Made by a program: the position numbers and the translations under genes. Source: Phymorhynchus buccinoides (lineage: Eukaryota; Mollusca; Gastropoda; Neogastropoda; Raphitomidae). Taken from it: a stretch of DNA of 64,000 bases. Location of the stretch: the NCBI GenBank assembly GCA_017654935.2, contig CM065695.1, positions 36,750,362 to 36,814,361 on the forward strand. Direction: 5' to 3'. A model generated the notes under the pieces. It searched no databases, had not been told where the DNA came from, and saw only the letters and a program-made list of their open reading frames with translations. The number at the start of each line of letters is the position of its first letter. Positions within the stretch are counted from its first letter, which is position 1. Shown piece after piece: positions 9,494 through 19,631 of the stretch.

Positions 9494-11129
9494 CACTACT
9501 CACAAAAAGTTAAGGATCACTATGAGAAAACAGGTGCGCAATAAACTCCGTTCGCTCCTGTTATTTATTTCTCAGTCAAGCCAAATTGTTATGAATTCTT
9601 GTTCAGCTGTAAGTGGGCGATGTTGTGTTAGTGGAAACATTGCACGTGATTCTCTATTACTGAGCTTGGCAGCAAAAGAAAAAGCGGAAACTTGCGAAAA
9701 AGGACCTTGTTTTGGATCGTTCTGCATGAACACATTGCACAAGCCAGATGGAAAAACCATTATGCACGTGCAAGCACTACTGTTTATGTGTGAGATGCTC
9801 TCTTGCTTGGCTTTATAAGAAGACATACCACCAGTATTAGGCCTGATTTGACAATGCCTCCACGACGAAAATTGAGCGAGTTGGATAGGGGACGAGCTGT
9901 TGCATGGTTCCAAGATGGTGTTCCCAAGCGAGAAGTGGCCAGGCGACTTCAGGTGTCCATCTCGGTCATTGTCAGACTGATTCAACGCTTCACAGCCACT
10001 GGGAGGGTCCATGAAAGACGCAGATCTGGTCGACCGAAGAAGACAACTCCACGTGAAGATCGTCTCATTGAACGACAAGCCCTGCAGACAAGAACAGCCT
10101 CTTCCAGCATCATTCGAAGGCAGCTGAGGGTGGCTACTAACATCAACATCAGCCAGCAGACCATACGGAACCGCCTTCATGGGTTTAACCTCCGTTCTCG
10201 TCGCCCAGCTGTACGGCCACGCTTAACTCCAGCCCATAGGGCAGCACGCCGCGCCTTCTGCAGACGTCACGTGAGGTGGACACGTCAGCAATGGTCCCAG
10301 GTCCTGTTCAGTGATGAATCACGCTTCACCCTGAACCACAACGACGGCCGACTGAGGGTCTGGAGGCGCCCAGGGGAACGCTTTATTGACGCCACTGTCC
10401 AAGAAAAGGTGGCCTTTGGTGGAGGTTCTGTAATGGTCTGGGGGGCCTTCAGCCTTCACCACAGAACACCCTTGTATCATGTACAGGGTAACCTGACTGG
10501 CCTCCGATACCGGGATGAGATCCTTCGATCGCTGGCTGTGCCTACACTGCAGCAGATGGGACCGCCGGCTGTCTACCAGGATGACAACGCTCGCCCCCAC
10601 AGGGCAAGGGTGGTCAACGACTTCCTGCAGCAGTCTGGAGTCAACAGAATGGAGTGGCCAGCATGCAGTCCCGATCTCAACCCGATTGAGAACCTCTGGG
10701 ATGAGCTGGATCGCAAAGTGAGGAGCAACCACCCCCCTCCCAGGGATGCCCAGCACCTCTACCAGATGCTGCAGGCTGAGTGGCAGGCGCTTCCACAGAG
10801 GATCTTCACCACCCTGGTCAACTCCATGAGGACTCGCTGCGCTGCGTCGAGTGCCAGAACAGCCATGGCGGATACACGCATTACTGAACTTTTGGGAGCA
10901 TCAGAATGCCCTGTCTTGTGATTTCAATGACTTTGGGAAATCAAATTTCGATACGTACCCACTTTGATCAAATGTACAGACCAAACGATTGTTCGAAATT
11001 GAAGGCAATTGTGTATCGTTATCACTAAAGCATTGAATTAAATGTTGGCCAAAATTCAACGCATTGGCTTTCTTATTTGGAAAGTTATGAATTAGTTTGC
11101 AAGTGATCCTTAACTTTTTGTGGATAGCT
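9494..11129 (+). mobile_element. Tc1/mariner transposon, 1636 bp, complete
   Basis: The inverted repeats CACAAAAAGTTAAGGATCAC and its complement lie just inside both ends; the outermost seven bases match imperfectly. TA lies at 9492-9493 and 11130-11131. Copy 2 holds the empty site (CACTACTATATGCTTACC, about 27563-27580) with one TA, so boundaries and target duplication are proven by comparison. It contains one full-length transposase ORF. Length and TA target are typical of Tc1-like elements. Confidence 0.97.
9854..10921 (+). CDS. Tc1-like DD34E transposase, intact
   Basis: This 355-residue protein cuts and rejoins DNA at TA sites through the element's inverted repeats. The N-terminus (about residues 5-60) is a paired-type helix-turn-helix: SELDRGRAVAWFQDG, then KREVARRLQVS. 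A second HTH and a basic linker (ERRRSGRPKK, TIRNRLHGFNLRSRRP) follow. The catalytic triad is visible: first Asp in FSDESRF, second Asp in YQDDNARPHRA, and Glu in SPDLNPIENLWDEL. Thirty-four residues separate the last two, which is the Tc1 signature. I chose the ATG at 9854 (MPPRRKLSEL); an in-frame ATG at 9803 would add 17 unremarkable residues. There is no stop or frameshift, so the copy could be young and active. Short antisense ORFs within it are shadows. Confidence 0.96.
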   Translation: MPPRRKLSELDRGRAVAWFQDGVPKREVARRLQVSISVIVRLIQRFTATGRVHERRRSGRPKKTTPREDRLIERQALQTRTASSSIIRRQLRVATNINISQQTIRNRLHGFNLRSRRPAVRPRLTPAHRAARRAFCRRHVRWTRQQWSQVLFSDESRFTLNHNDGRLRVWRRPGERFIDATVQEKVAFGGGSVMVWGAFSLHHRTPLYHVQGNLTGLRYRDEILRSLAVPTLQQMGPPAVYQDDNARPHRARVVNDFLQQSGVNRMEWPACSPDLNPIENLWDELDRKVRSNHPPPRDAQHLYQMLQAEWQALPQRIFTTLVNSMRTRCAASSARTAMADTRITELLGASECPVL

Positions 11130-11347
11130 TATATGCTTACCGCTGTTAACTGGAAACATATCTACAAAAGGCTTAAAGGCATGACGTGTTCAACTCACGA
11201 ACATATTTTCAACCTCCTCAATTCTATACCACCACTCATTTTTCTCATCACATTACTCTACACTACCAATCTTTACAAAAGAGGGAACAAACAATAATTT
11301 ACTATCATAACCTCAGTGATAGCAACACCCACAATCAGAAACGCTAA
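11130..11347. other. Right flank of Tc1, then loss of homology to copy 2
   Basis: Homology to copy 2 holds to about 11243. After that the sequence is unique up to the gap. Confidence 0.6.
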
Positions 11348-11847
11348 NNNNNNNNNNNNNNNNNNNNNNNNNNNNNNNNNNNNNNNNNNNNNNNNNNNNN
11401 NNNNNNNNNNNNNNNNNNNNNNNNNNNNNNNNNNNNNNNNNNNNNNNNNNNNNNNNNNNNNNNNNNNNNNNNNNNNNNNNNNNNNNNNNNNNNNNNNNNN
11501 NNNNNNNNNNNNNNNNNNNNNNNNNNNNNNNNNNNNNNNNNNNNNNNNNNNNNNNNNNNNNNNNNNNNNNNNNNNNNNNNNNNNNNNNNNNNNNNNNNNN
11601 NNNNNNNNNNNNNNNNNNNNNNNNNNNNNNNNNNNNNNNNNNNNNNNNNNNNNNNNNNNNNNNNNNNNNNNNNNNNNNNNNNNNNNNNNNNNNNNNNNNN
11701 NNNNNNNNNNNNNNNNNNNNNNNNNNNNNNNNNNNNNNNNNNNNNNNNNNNNNNNNNNNNNNNNNNNNNNNNNNNNNNNNNNNNNNNNNNNNNNNNNNNN
11801 NNNNNNNNNNNNNNNNNNNNNNNNNNNNNNNNNNNNNNNNNNNNNNN
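11348..11847. other. Assembly gap (500 N)
   Basis: Exactly 500 unknown bases, so a nominal gap size. X-filled ORFs across it are meaningless. Confidence 1.
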
Positions 11848-11982
11848 TATCCGCCATACAAGCAAACCAAAAGGCAGTACGACATATCACATTTCCCATT
11901 GAGGACTACAGCCCGTAAAGTCAAGCAGTGTTAAACCCACAGCCGGCATATATAAAGTGTTCACACGATGCGATTAATTCTG

Positions 11983-12108
11983 ATCGCTTCTCGGCCTTTT
12001 GGCTAAGACAGTGATTCGGGAACATAATTTTTTGTTTATACCCTGGTTGGTTTGTTCAGCCCGTCGTACATGGCGAAAGCCGATACGCGACGTTAAACTG
12101 AACTTCCG
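11983..12108 (+). mobile_element. U2-snRNA-headed repeat (SINE-like), copy 1
   Basis: The first 25 bases match the conserved 5' end of metazoan U2 snRNA, including CTTCTCGGCCTTTTGGCTAA. After that the U2 sequence is lost. The body continues with CCCTGGTTGGTTTGTTCAG, ATGGCGAAAGCCGATACG and CGACGTTAAACTGA. The same chimera occurs at 15712-15838, so it was multiplied as a unit. It is not a functional U2 gene because the branch-point pairing region and later stems are missing. Confidence 0.75.
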
Positions 12109-12146
12109 ATAGTCGTCATCGCATTATACTACTAGTTAGGCCCTAC

Positions 12147-12356
12147 ATTACTTGTGGCGGTACCATAGCCGATGAAGTTTAACCGAGGCGTGGTTACTGC
12201 TACACCTATCTGTATTGCTAAAAAATCGGGACTTTACTGGTGTTGCACTGCCTCCGGGCATTGCCTCCAGTATTGTTCCCACCATCTTTGTATTTACAAA
12301 TGTCCCATATGTGTCTATGACCGAGAGGACGTAAAACACCATTTTTCATTCTTCGC
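12147..12356 (+). mobile_element. SINE-like retroposon S1
   Basis: It is full length compared with 5307-5520: it starts near CTTGTGGCGGTACCATAG and ends GAGGACGTAAAACACCATT. It lies just downstream of the U2-headed repeat. Confidence 0.75.
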
Positions 12357-12601
12357 GCGCCGTCATTCTCCACTTAGCTGGCGAGAGAGACGGTTCAACC
12401 GTTCTTTCCCCCCTGTTGCTCGAGCCACTGTGAGTCAGAACTTCGCAGCGACTAGGCTAGCAGTCTACACCCGATCCATGGGATCGGTAGTTTTCCCTTT
12501 AAGAGCGTCAGCCCTGCCGCTTAATTTACCACTCCCAGCTTTAAAAAAAAAATCGTAAAAAAAAAACACAAACAGGCAATATTAAAGTTAGTTAGTCTGT
12601 T

Positions 12602-13140
12602 ATAGTCCCGTCAACAGCTACGGTTATCTCAGGACTGTCGTCGCATAACAAATCCGACCACGTATAACAAAACACACATCAATGATTCTTAACGTCCAAA
12701 AACCTGAGAAAAAACACGGTCCCGTCAACAGCTATGGTTATCTCAGGACTGTCAACGCGTAAAGTTCGACCACGTATAGCAAAACACACATCAATGATTC
12801 TTAGAAACCATGTTTAAAAAACAACAACAGCAATTCACGACATGGCATCTTCATCATTGTACCATATAGCTCATAGTTTCAGACAGTGCTGGAAACGTTG
12901 AGCCACTCTACTCTACTTATCGGATCCAGGTTTTTAAAAACAAAACAGTAAAAAAAAGATAACAAACACATCCTAGTAAACAAAATATATAAAAAAGGCC
13001 ATATAAGCAAATATGCACTGCAGAATGGGCAACATGTGCCCACTCAAGTGCGTAAGGTCTCACGCGTGAAAGCCAGTAAACAATAATAAAAACAACAACC
13101 TGGCATATCATAAATTGATGAGGATGGAGAGAATGAAACA
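12602..13140 (+). repeat. R1 repeat family, one partial and one longer unit
   Basis: TCCCGTCAACAGCTA occurs at about 12605 and 12720, followed by GGATCCAGGTT and ATGCACTGCAGAATGG as in other R1 units. No ORF of interest. Confidence 0.8.
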
Positions 13141-13329
13141 TAGGGGTAGTATAAAGCTCCCCTACAAGGTAATATTAAAGTTACTTATTTTTTAACAATA
13201 ATAAATAACGCTTCTATAGCGCTCTTCGACGATAAAAAATCATCCTCAGAGCGCTTTACAATAAAAAATATTACGAGAGAAAACAATCAAGAAGAAGAAC
13301 TATTACAAAACAAGGGCGTCGCCGAGCGG

Positions 13330-14270
13330 CAGACATGTCCGTCACCAGCAATGCCACGCACTTGCGACACCCCGTAGAGTGTCACATCCTGACACAAAAT
13401 TGGAAGGGATTCTGTCTTCTAGTTCACGAGATACAGCTTGAAGAAGAAACATATAGCGCAAAGAAGGAAATTTCGGTTTTCAAGGTCACACTTCAAGGTC
13501 AAGGTCAGCATGGTGATAATTTATGCTCGGATGTTTTCTTCTCTAGGGCATACAGTACCACACACAATCTGAAGCGCTTCTGTCAAGTACCAATGTGGAA
13601 AATATGGCTTAAAACCCAATGTGTAGACCTCTACCACTTTCAAGGCCTACGGATCGCCCGGACCGTGACCTTGACCTTGATCGGTATGCCACCATCAGAA
13701 CGGGCATAAGCCAAAGTACCTTCATGCCAAATTTGAATACTAACACTAACGGTGTGGGAGTTATGGCCCCTGAAAGATTTTCGGTTTTCAAGGTCGTAGG
13801 CCAAGGTCAAGGTCACGACGGCAATAATTATGGTTTGCGCGGATGCCTTCCTCTCATGGTGACACACCAGCACACACAATTCGACGTGATTCTGTCAACC
13901 CGTTCGAAAGATATCCTTGGGACAGACAGGAGAAAAAAATGACCCTCCGATTTTCAGGCTCCAGCGATCTTTTTGACCTTGACCTTGACTGGTATGCCAT
14001 CATCAGAACGGGCATAAGCCAAACCACCTTCATACCAAGTTTCAACATCCTATGTTGATCGGTGCCCGAGATATGGCTAAAAATAGATTTTCGGTTTTCA
14101 AGGTCGTACGTCAAGGTCAAGATCACGACGGCAAAATGGTTTGCGCCGATCTCTTCCTATTAAGGAGGCACACCTTCACACAAAATTTGACGCGAGTCGG
14201 TCAAGCGGTTCGGGAGATATCCTTGGGACAGTCCAAAAAAAAAAAAAAAAAAAAAATACAAACCAGCCCA
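13330..14270 (+). repeat. ~300-bp tandem-like repeats rich in AAGGTCA motifs
   Basis: Three to four diverged units share TTTTCGGTTTTCAAGGTC, CATCAGAACGGGCATAAGCC and GAGATATCCTTGGGACAG. Each carries paired AAGGTCAAGGTCA or its complement (about 13491, 13665, 13803, 13975, 14111). Open frames such as 13335-13709 arise from the repeat structure. A poly-A run at 14237-14258 ends the array. Confidence 0.75.
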
Positions 14271-14379
14271 TCGCAATAGTCCGTCTTGGTGACGGACTAA
14301 CAATATGAAGAAAAAAAAAGCTCACACCGTTCATCCCACCCACCCCTTTCACATACACATTATAGACACCACTTCAAAA

Positions 14380-15080
14380 CAAATCATGCACAAATGCACA
14401 ATAATTATATAACCGAAAATAAGAAAGGCCAGTTAGGCTAATATGCACTGCAAAATGGAATGCCCATCCAGTTGCATGAATTCTCGCGCTTTCAAGACCG
14501 CCAGTCCGCAACAAAAAACAACCAGGCTGGCATGTCATGACTGCACACGGAAAAACGGGTGTACAACAGAATTTAAGAGCAAAGGCAGGAGAGTGGACCA
14601 AGACACCCATACATACACCTGTATCGCTACAAATTCGGGACTTTCCTGGAGTTGCACTGCCTCCGGGCAATGCCTCCAGGATCGTTCCCACCATCTTTAT
14701 GTCGACTAATGTCCCATATGTGTCTGTTTCAGACCGGAGGACGCTAAACGGATTTTCATCGTCGAGTGGACCAAGACGCGGAAAACCTCGTGCACGTATA
14801 CATAAATAAGTAAAACAAGGAAACATAAGCGCATGGGGTTCCGTGCGGAAACTCGAGCGCTTAATTGTTCCTTTTTTTCTACTTATTTACGGATAAGTAC
14901 ATGAGGTTTCCGCGTCTAATGTGCATGCGCCCTAAGGCAGATAAAAGCGATGTCAGAAAGCACAAGGAAGAGGAAAGGCACAGAGGTAAAGAGAGTGACA
15001 GAGCGGAGGAAGATACAACCACAGAATTTCCAGAAGATGGGGGAACTAACTATCTCTACCCCCATTTCCGTGTTATCCAG
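14380..15080 (+). repeat. R1 repeat family 3' part, carrying an S1 fragment
   Basis: ATGCACTGCAAAATGGAATG and the AGAGTGACAGAGCGGAGGAAG tail mark a diverged R1 copy. It is interrupted by S1-like sequence at 14622-14762. Confidence 0.6.
14622..14762 (+). mobile_element. SINE-like S1 fragment (diverged subfamily)
   Basis: It shares GTTGCACTGCCTCCGGGCAA and TGTCCCATATGTGTCTG with full S1 copies. It ends GGAGGACGCTAAACGGATTTT, a variant also seen at 49632 and 55790. The head is missing. Confidence 0.7.
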
Positions 15081-15711
15081 CCTAAGATGCTGCCCGCCTC
15101 CTGCGACGAGGACGAACGGATGGAGTTTAGGAGGCCACAGATAGGGAACAGCTCAGACCATAATAATAGGCTAATTAATACACACTGCAGAATAGAAACA
15201 CGAGCTCGTTTGAATAGTAGACAACTTTTACCATCTAATCGACGGATCAGAAATCAAACCTATTAGTTGGAAAGAGACCTATAGGGATTAAACCAGATAA
15301 AATGTATGGAAGCAATAGGTAATGTCAATCAAAGTAAAGACGTCACGAAATGGATGAATGCATTGAATTATTGACAAACTGGACGTTTTGTTCCAATCCA
15401 AGTTATCTTAGAGGACACTGCGCTGCAACATGTACATTGTAGTGAATTAGCTTCACCCCAGGGACACACGAAACAACCAACAGTAGTGTATGCCACAACT
15501 GGTTGGCATAGCCACTGACTCCACAATGCAAACGGTTTTGACAATTACACGTTCAAGAACTAAAAAAAAAGTTACATCATTTAAAAAACAACGAAGAAGC
15601 AAAATCCTTCAGACAACACAAATTATAATACAACACATTTCAGTTTCAACTCATTACGTACTTAATTACAGTCACGCTCGTACACACATTTAATGTTCAA
15701 TATTAATTATG
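15081..15711. other. No gene recognised
   Basis: AT-rich sequence with short ORFs only. Confidence 0.5.
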
Positions 15712-15838
15712 ATCGCTTCTCGGCCTTTTGGCTAAGAGTGATTCAGGAACATAAATTTTTCTTTATACCCTGGTTGGTTTGTTCAGCCCGTCGTAGCCTA
15801 CATGGCGAAAGCCGATACGCGACGTTAAACTGATCTTC
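15712..15838 (+). mobile_element. U2-snRNA-headed repeat (SINE-like), copy 2
   Basis: It has the same U2 5' head and body as 11983-12108, with small indels (a 5-bp GCCTA insertion near 15796). Both copies are preceded by ATTAATT. No obvious long target duplication could be fixed by eye. Confidence 0.75.
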
Positions 15839-16232
15839 CATCCGTACACACATGGACATCAGAGCCTGTGTATCCATGGACATACTGTAAAACAAAGCTG
15901 AACACAAATTTGACGAAACTGGACCTTGGTCACTTATCTATTCCTTCTGCTCCGGCTACTGTCGAAGATGGTCAAATCAAACAGTGCAATGAATAACAAC
16001 AGCATATGTGTAAGACACACACATATCATAAAAAACATACAGGGTGCACCGAACACTGAAGTACAGACAACTATCACCAGCTCACTAAACAGTCCTGAAG
16101 AGAGGGCAATCGTCTAGTATAATTATTGTCAGCCATACATTTGTAACATTTTCAGGAGCGCACATACTAGAAATAGCACGCAAAAAGGGCGCGTAAGCCC
16201 ACCACAGCTGGTAAGATGATACAGGGTATGAA
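15839..16232. other. No gene recognised
   Basis: It contains a short inverted TCCATGGACAT/ATGGACATCAG motif near 15850-15880. No exon supported. Confidence 0.5.
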
Positions 16233-16239
16233 TGGTCAA

Positions 16240-16445
16240 CCTAGCTCGCCAATTTGACCGCCAGGTGGCAACCAACTCAATAGGGGCTTATCTCGTGATA
16301 TCTTTAGTTGGGGGTAGAGAAAGAGAGGGAGAGAGAGAGAGGGAGGGACTCCTCTCCTTCTCTCTCTCTTGATCCCCAACTAAGAATATAGAGAGGATTA
16401 GCCCCACTCGAGCGTTATGCCACCTGGCGGTCAAAACAGCCAGCT
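16240..16445. mobile_element. Palindromic MITE-like foldback (~205 bp)
   Basis: The left-arm words GACCGCCAGGTGGCA, GGGGCTTATC and TTAGTTGGGG are mirrored on the right as CCCCAACTAA, GATTAGCCCC and TGCCACCTGGCGGTC. A GA-rich loop lies at about 16315-16365. Single copy in this window. Confidence 0.65.
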
Positions 16446-16750
16446 AAGCCGCTCATTAAGCCCGCTGATTGTTTTCCTTAACAGACTTTCAGTAAAATTC
16501 ACTCACAGCTTCTCCTTCTGGGGAAGTCTGGACAGCACTTTAATAAAGTATTTACAGGTACAACTTCCAGAAACGTCAATATGATATAACAGTTGCAACT
16601 GGGGATGGGGGGTGGGGAAGATGCCAGTCATTTGCACTGGGAAAATCATTGGTTTTCTTACAAATGCATTTTTGAATAATACCTTAAAAAAAATCCACGT
16701 AAAAATCAAAATGAGTTTGATTCTATCAACACGCATATATACCACATAAA
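16446..16750. other. No gene recognised
   Basis: Junction stretch before copy 2 of the duplication. Short ORFs only. Confidence 0.5.
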
Positions 16751-17350
16751 CTTTCCGAGGGTAAGTAATAATCCTAAAACTGTAGATTCCAACACGTTAG
16801 TCAAAATAGAATAATTACTAACGATGATAAAACATGGACAGTTTCGATATTAATGCTGTCTAAATAAACACACTTTCGGATAAAATTGTATTTTTATTTT
16901 TTTCCATTATAGTCCCGTCAACAGCTATGGTCATCTCAGGACTGTCATCGCGTAATGTTCGACCACTTATTACGAAACACTCATCAATGCATCTGACCAA
17001 CGTTCAACAACCTGTAAACAACAAAACATACAGTACAATTCATAACATGACACCTCCATCATTGCACCCTATAGCACATAAGTCCACACAGTGCTGGAAA
17101 CGTTGAGCCACTCTACTCTAATATATCGGATCCAGGTTAAAAAAAAAAGTAAAAAAGGATAACAAATTCATACTAGTGAGCTAAAATACATAAAAAAGGC
17201 TATATAAGCAAATATGCACTGCAGAATGGACAACAGGTGCCCTTTCCGAGGGTAAGTAATATTCCTAAAACTGTAGATTCCAACACGTTAGTCAAAATAG
17301 AATAATTACCAACGATGATAAAACATGGACAGTTTCGATATTAATGCTGT
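16751..17350 (+). repeat. R1 repeat unit at the start of copy 2
   Basis: One full ~490-bp unit equivalent to 593-1200, with the same CCCGTCAACAGCTATGG and GGATCCAGGTT landmarks. Confidence 0.8.
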
Positions 17351-18027
17351 CTAAATAAACACACTTTCGGATAAAAACAACAACAACAACAACAAAAACA
17401 CGACTCTCACCTCAAAGAGAAATGGTATCCTGATGCCATGTACGATAAGGACCATTTCCCAGAGACATAGATAACCCTTAGCTCTTTTTGGACTACACAC
17501 ATTGCATGGTTTGCATGTGCATATAGCAGACAATCACATCGTTATTGAAACATAACTTTGCAAAACAAGTCAAATGAACACTTCATGCTGAAACATCGCA
17601 TGCACATTGGGTATGGACCACAATGCGTATTGGAGAGAGGGGAAGGGTTGGTAAGGAAAAAACGATAACAAAAAAACTACCCACAAATAATAATATACAT
17701 CTCACACTCCCATGTCATCCATTTCTTTAAATGTTTGTAGGCTAAAATAACTTCAGTTTCTTGAAACATTCGTTCGTCTGTTGATAAGAGTGATAAAGGT
17801 TTCAAGAAAATGATAACATTGACAAACCTTTCCCACTTTGAATAATGCATGCAAATTCCAAATTGAAACAAAATAAAGGAGTCAGGTAGCATCAAATAGC
17901 ATGGCAATCTCAGGGACGACATGAACTCAACAACTACATCAGAATCAACTCATATTGGATTCCTTTCATCGCCGATTGATGAAATATGTAAAATACACAA
18001 AACAGTCATTTGGAAGAACATATCATG
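17351..18027. other. No gene recognised (matches 1201-1871)
   Basis: Closely similar to copy 1. The 17677-17922 and 1425-1739 ORFs differ in stop positions, which argues against coding. Confidence 0.55.
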
Positions 18028-18240
18028 CACAACTCTGTAAGACTGAAAAGTTGGTGCATTTGAAATGCCGAATTGATACAACTTTTCATTCTAATGTCTG
18101 AATCTGTGAACACAGAACATTTCATAAAGTTAACGTTAACTGGTTTTGTTTCTGAGGTTCACAAATTCAGACATTAGACAGAAAAGTTTTATCAATTCGG
18201 CATTTCAAATGCACCAACGTTTCAGTCTTACAGAGTTGTG
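18028..18240. mobile_element. Foldback MITE, copy of 1872-2098
   Basis: The termini are cleaner here: CACAACTCTGTAAGACTG and CAGTCTTACAGAGTTGTG. The central loop lies at about 18107-18155. Confidence 0.75.
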
Positions 18241-18277
18241 TGGAGCGGGAAGTCTGGCTGTACGGCTATTATCTTTT

Positions 18278-18281
<4 letters not shown>

Positions 18282-18329
<48 letters not shown>

Positions 18330-18403
18330 TAAAATGATAAAAGACACAAAAACAGTTTCATTTTAAAAAAATATATTCTCTGATATATATATATATATAT
18401 AGA
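18282..18403. repeat. (AT)n microsatellite, two blocks
   Basis: AT alternates at about 18282-18327, and again at about 18383-18401. Confidence 0.95.
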
Positions 18404-18747
18404 TGAGAGCAGCATATAGCAAGAACTATTCAACATTGCAAATAGTTTTCACAAAGTTTCAAATCATTCATTTGTTAACAGTATTTTCAAAAGAACTTAC
18501 GGGTGTAAATCATTTCGACAGTTAGGTAAAAGGCTAAAAACAAAACAAAACCCCCACAAACTACCAGTTTAAAAAAACACCTAACATGGCGTCAAGTCAA
18601 GTGTATGCACTGTCCATTTGTGAAGATAATGCGTTGTTCATAGCCCCCATCAACAGCTAGGGTCATCCGAGGACAGTCACCACGTACAGTTCATATCATG
18701 TACAGCATCCACACAAAGTATCCCATACTAAGCATGTCACATAACCT
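18404..18747. other. No gene; weak R1 fragment
   Basis: An R1-like AACAGCTAGGGTCATC lies at about 18651. It is part of the ~1.35 kb absent from copy 1. Confidence 0.5.
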
Positions 18748-18898
18748 GTGCTTAATTTTATTTAGTTCTACTAAAGCTTAAGTGGGAAACTAACCGTTGT
18801 TACTTTGTAAATTACGTACACCGGTTTATTTAATTTTGAAAGTAACAAAGTTTAGTTTCCCACTTAAGCTTTAGTAGAATTTCATAAAATTAAGCACT
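18748..18898. mobile_element. Palindromic MITE (~150 bp)
   Basis: GTGCTTAATTTTAT and ACTAAAGCTTAAGTGGGAAA are mirrored by TTTCCCACTTAAGCTTTAGT and ATAAAATTAAGCAC around a ~50-bp centre. It lies within an R1-like context. The target duplication is unclear. Confidence 0.75.
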
Positions 18899-18989
18899 GA
18901 ACACAAACTATAAAAAAACAGCAATGACATGGCATTTTCATCATTGTACCCTATAGCCCATAAAGTCAGGCCGTGCTGATATTTGGTTA

Positions 18990-19600
18990 GTTAGTTAGTT
19001 TATTATAATCCCGTCAACAGCTATGGTTATCTTAGGACTGTCACCATGCTAAAGTTCGACCACGTATAGCAAAACACACATCAATGAATCTTAACGTTCA
19101 ACAACCTGAAAACAAAAAATATAGTACAATTCCTAACATGACACCTCCATCATTGTACACTATAGCTGATAAATCCAGACAGCGCTGGAAACGTCGAACC
19201 ATTCCGCTCTGCTTATCGGATCCAGGTTTAAAAAAAACAGTAACAAAGGATAACAAACACATTCTAGTAATAAAAAATGTATATAAAAAGGACATATAGG
19301 CAAATATGCACTGCAGAATGGACAACAGGTGCCCACTCAAGTGCGCAAGTTCTTACGCCTAGATACCAGAGAATAGATAAAAACCTGGCATGTCATAAAT
19401 TGTGAAAAGAAAGAATGTGGAAGGGTGTTATAGAAGAAAAGGCAGGAGAATGGACCACTAAGGGAGAAAGATAGAAGATAACAGAAAGTAAGAAAGATGG
19501 CAGAGTCAAAAAGACATGATATTAGAGGAAGTTACAAGCGCACATCTTCCAGAAGGTGGGGGAATTATTTATACAAAATACTCCCCGATGTCCCCATGGG
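18990..19600 (+). repeat. R1 repeat family, longest unit (5' and 3' halves joined)
   Basis: It runs from ATCCCGTCAACAGCTATGG (19009) through GGATCCAGGTT and ATGCACTGCAGAATGG to AGAGGAAGTTACAAGCGCA and a GATGTCCCCATGGGG end. This suggests R1 is one ~600-bp element, elsewhere seen as separate halves. Confidence 0.75.
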
Positions 19601-19631
19601 GAGGTCGTGCTGAGAACGTCAAACTGCAAAC

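Larger units (their letters stand above)
593..11243 (+). repeat. Copy 1 of a ~10.6 kb direct segmental duplication
   Basis: It aligns by eye, in order and orientation, with 16751-27681; for example 1425, 4280, 7774 and 8673 match 17580, 22370, 25872 and 26753. Copy 1 holds the Tc1 insertion (9494-11129) and the MITE at 2389-2536, both absent from copy 2. Homology stops at 11243, where copy 2 turns into a minisatellite, shortly before the gap at 11348. It could be a true duplication or an uncollapsed second haplotype. Confidence 0.9.

Noticed and set aside
9572..10756. Minus-strand ORFs of 145-202 residues
   Set aside because: They are antisense shadows of the Tc1 transposase and its 5' region.
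11273..11924. ORFs of about 200 residues across 11348-11847 and 43501-44000
   Set aside because: They consist of X residues over N-filled gaps.
11983..12008. A functional U2 snRNA gene
   Set aside because: Only the first ~25 bases match U2; the rest of the RNA is missing and the chimera is repeated.
13335..14126. Overlapping ORFs of 70-124 residues on both strands
   Set aside because: They follow the ~300-bp repeat units and share no conserved domain; both strands are equally open.
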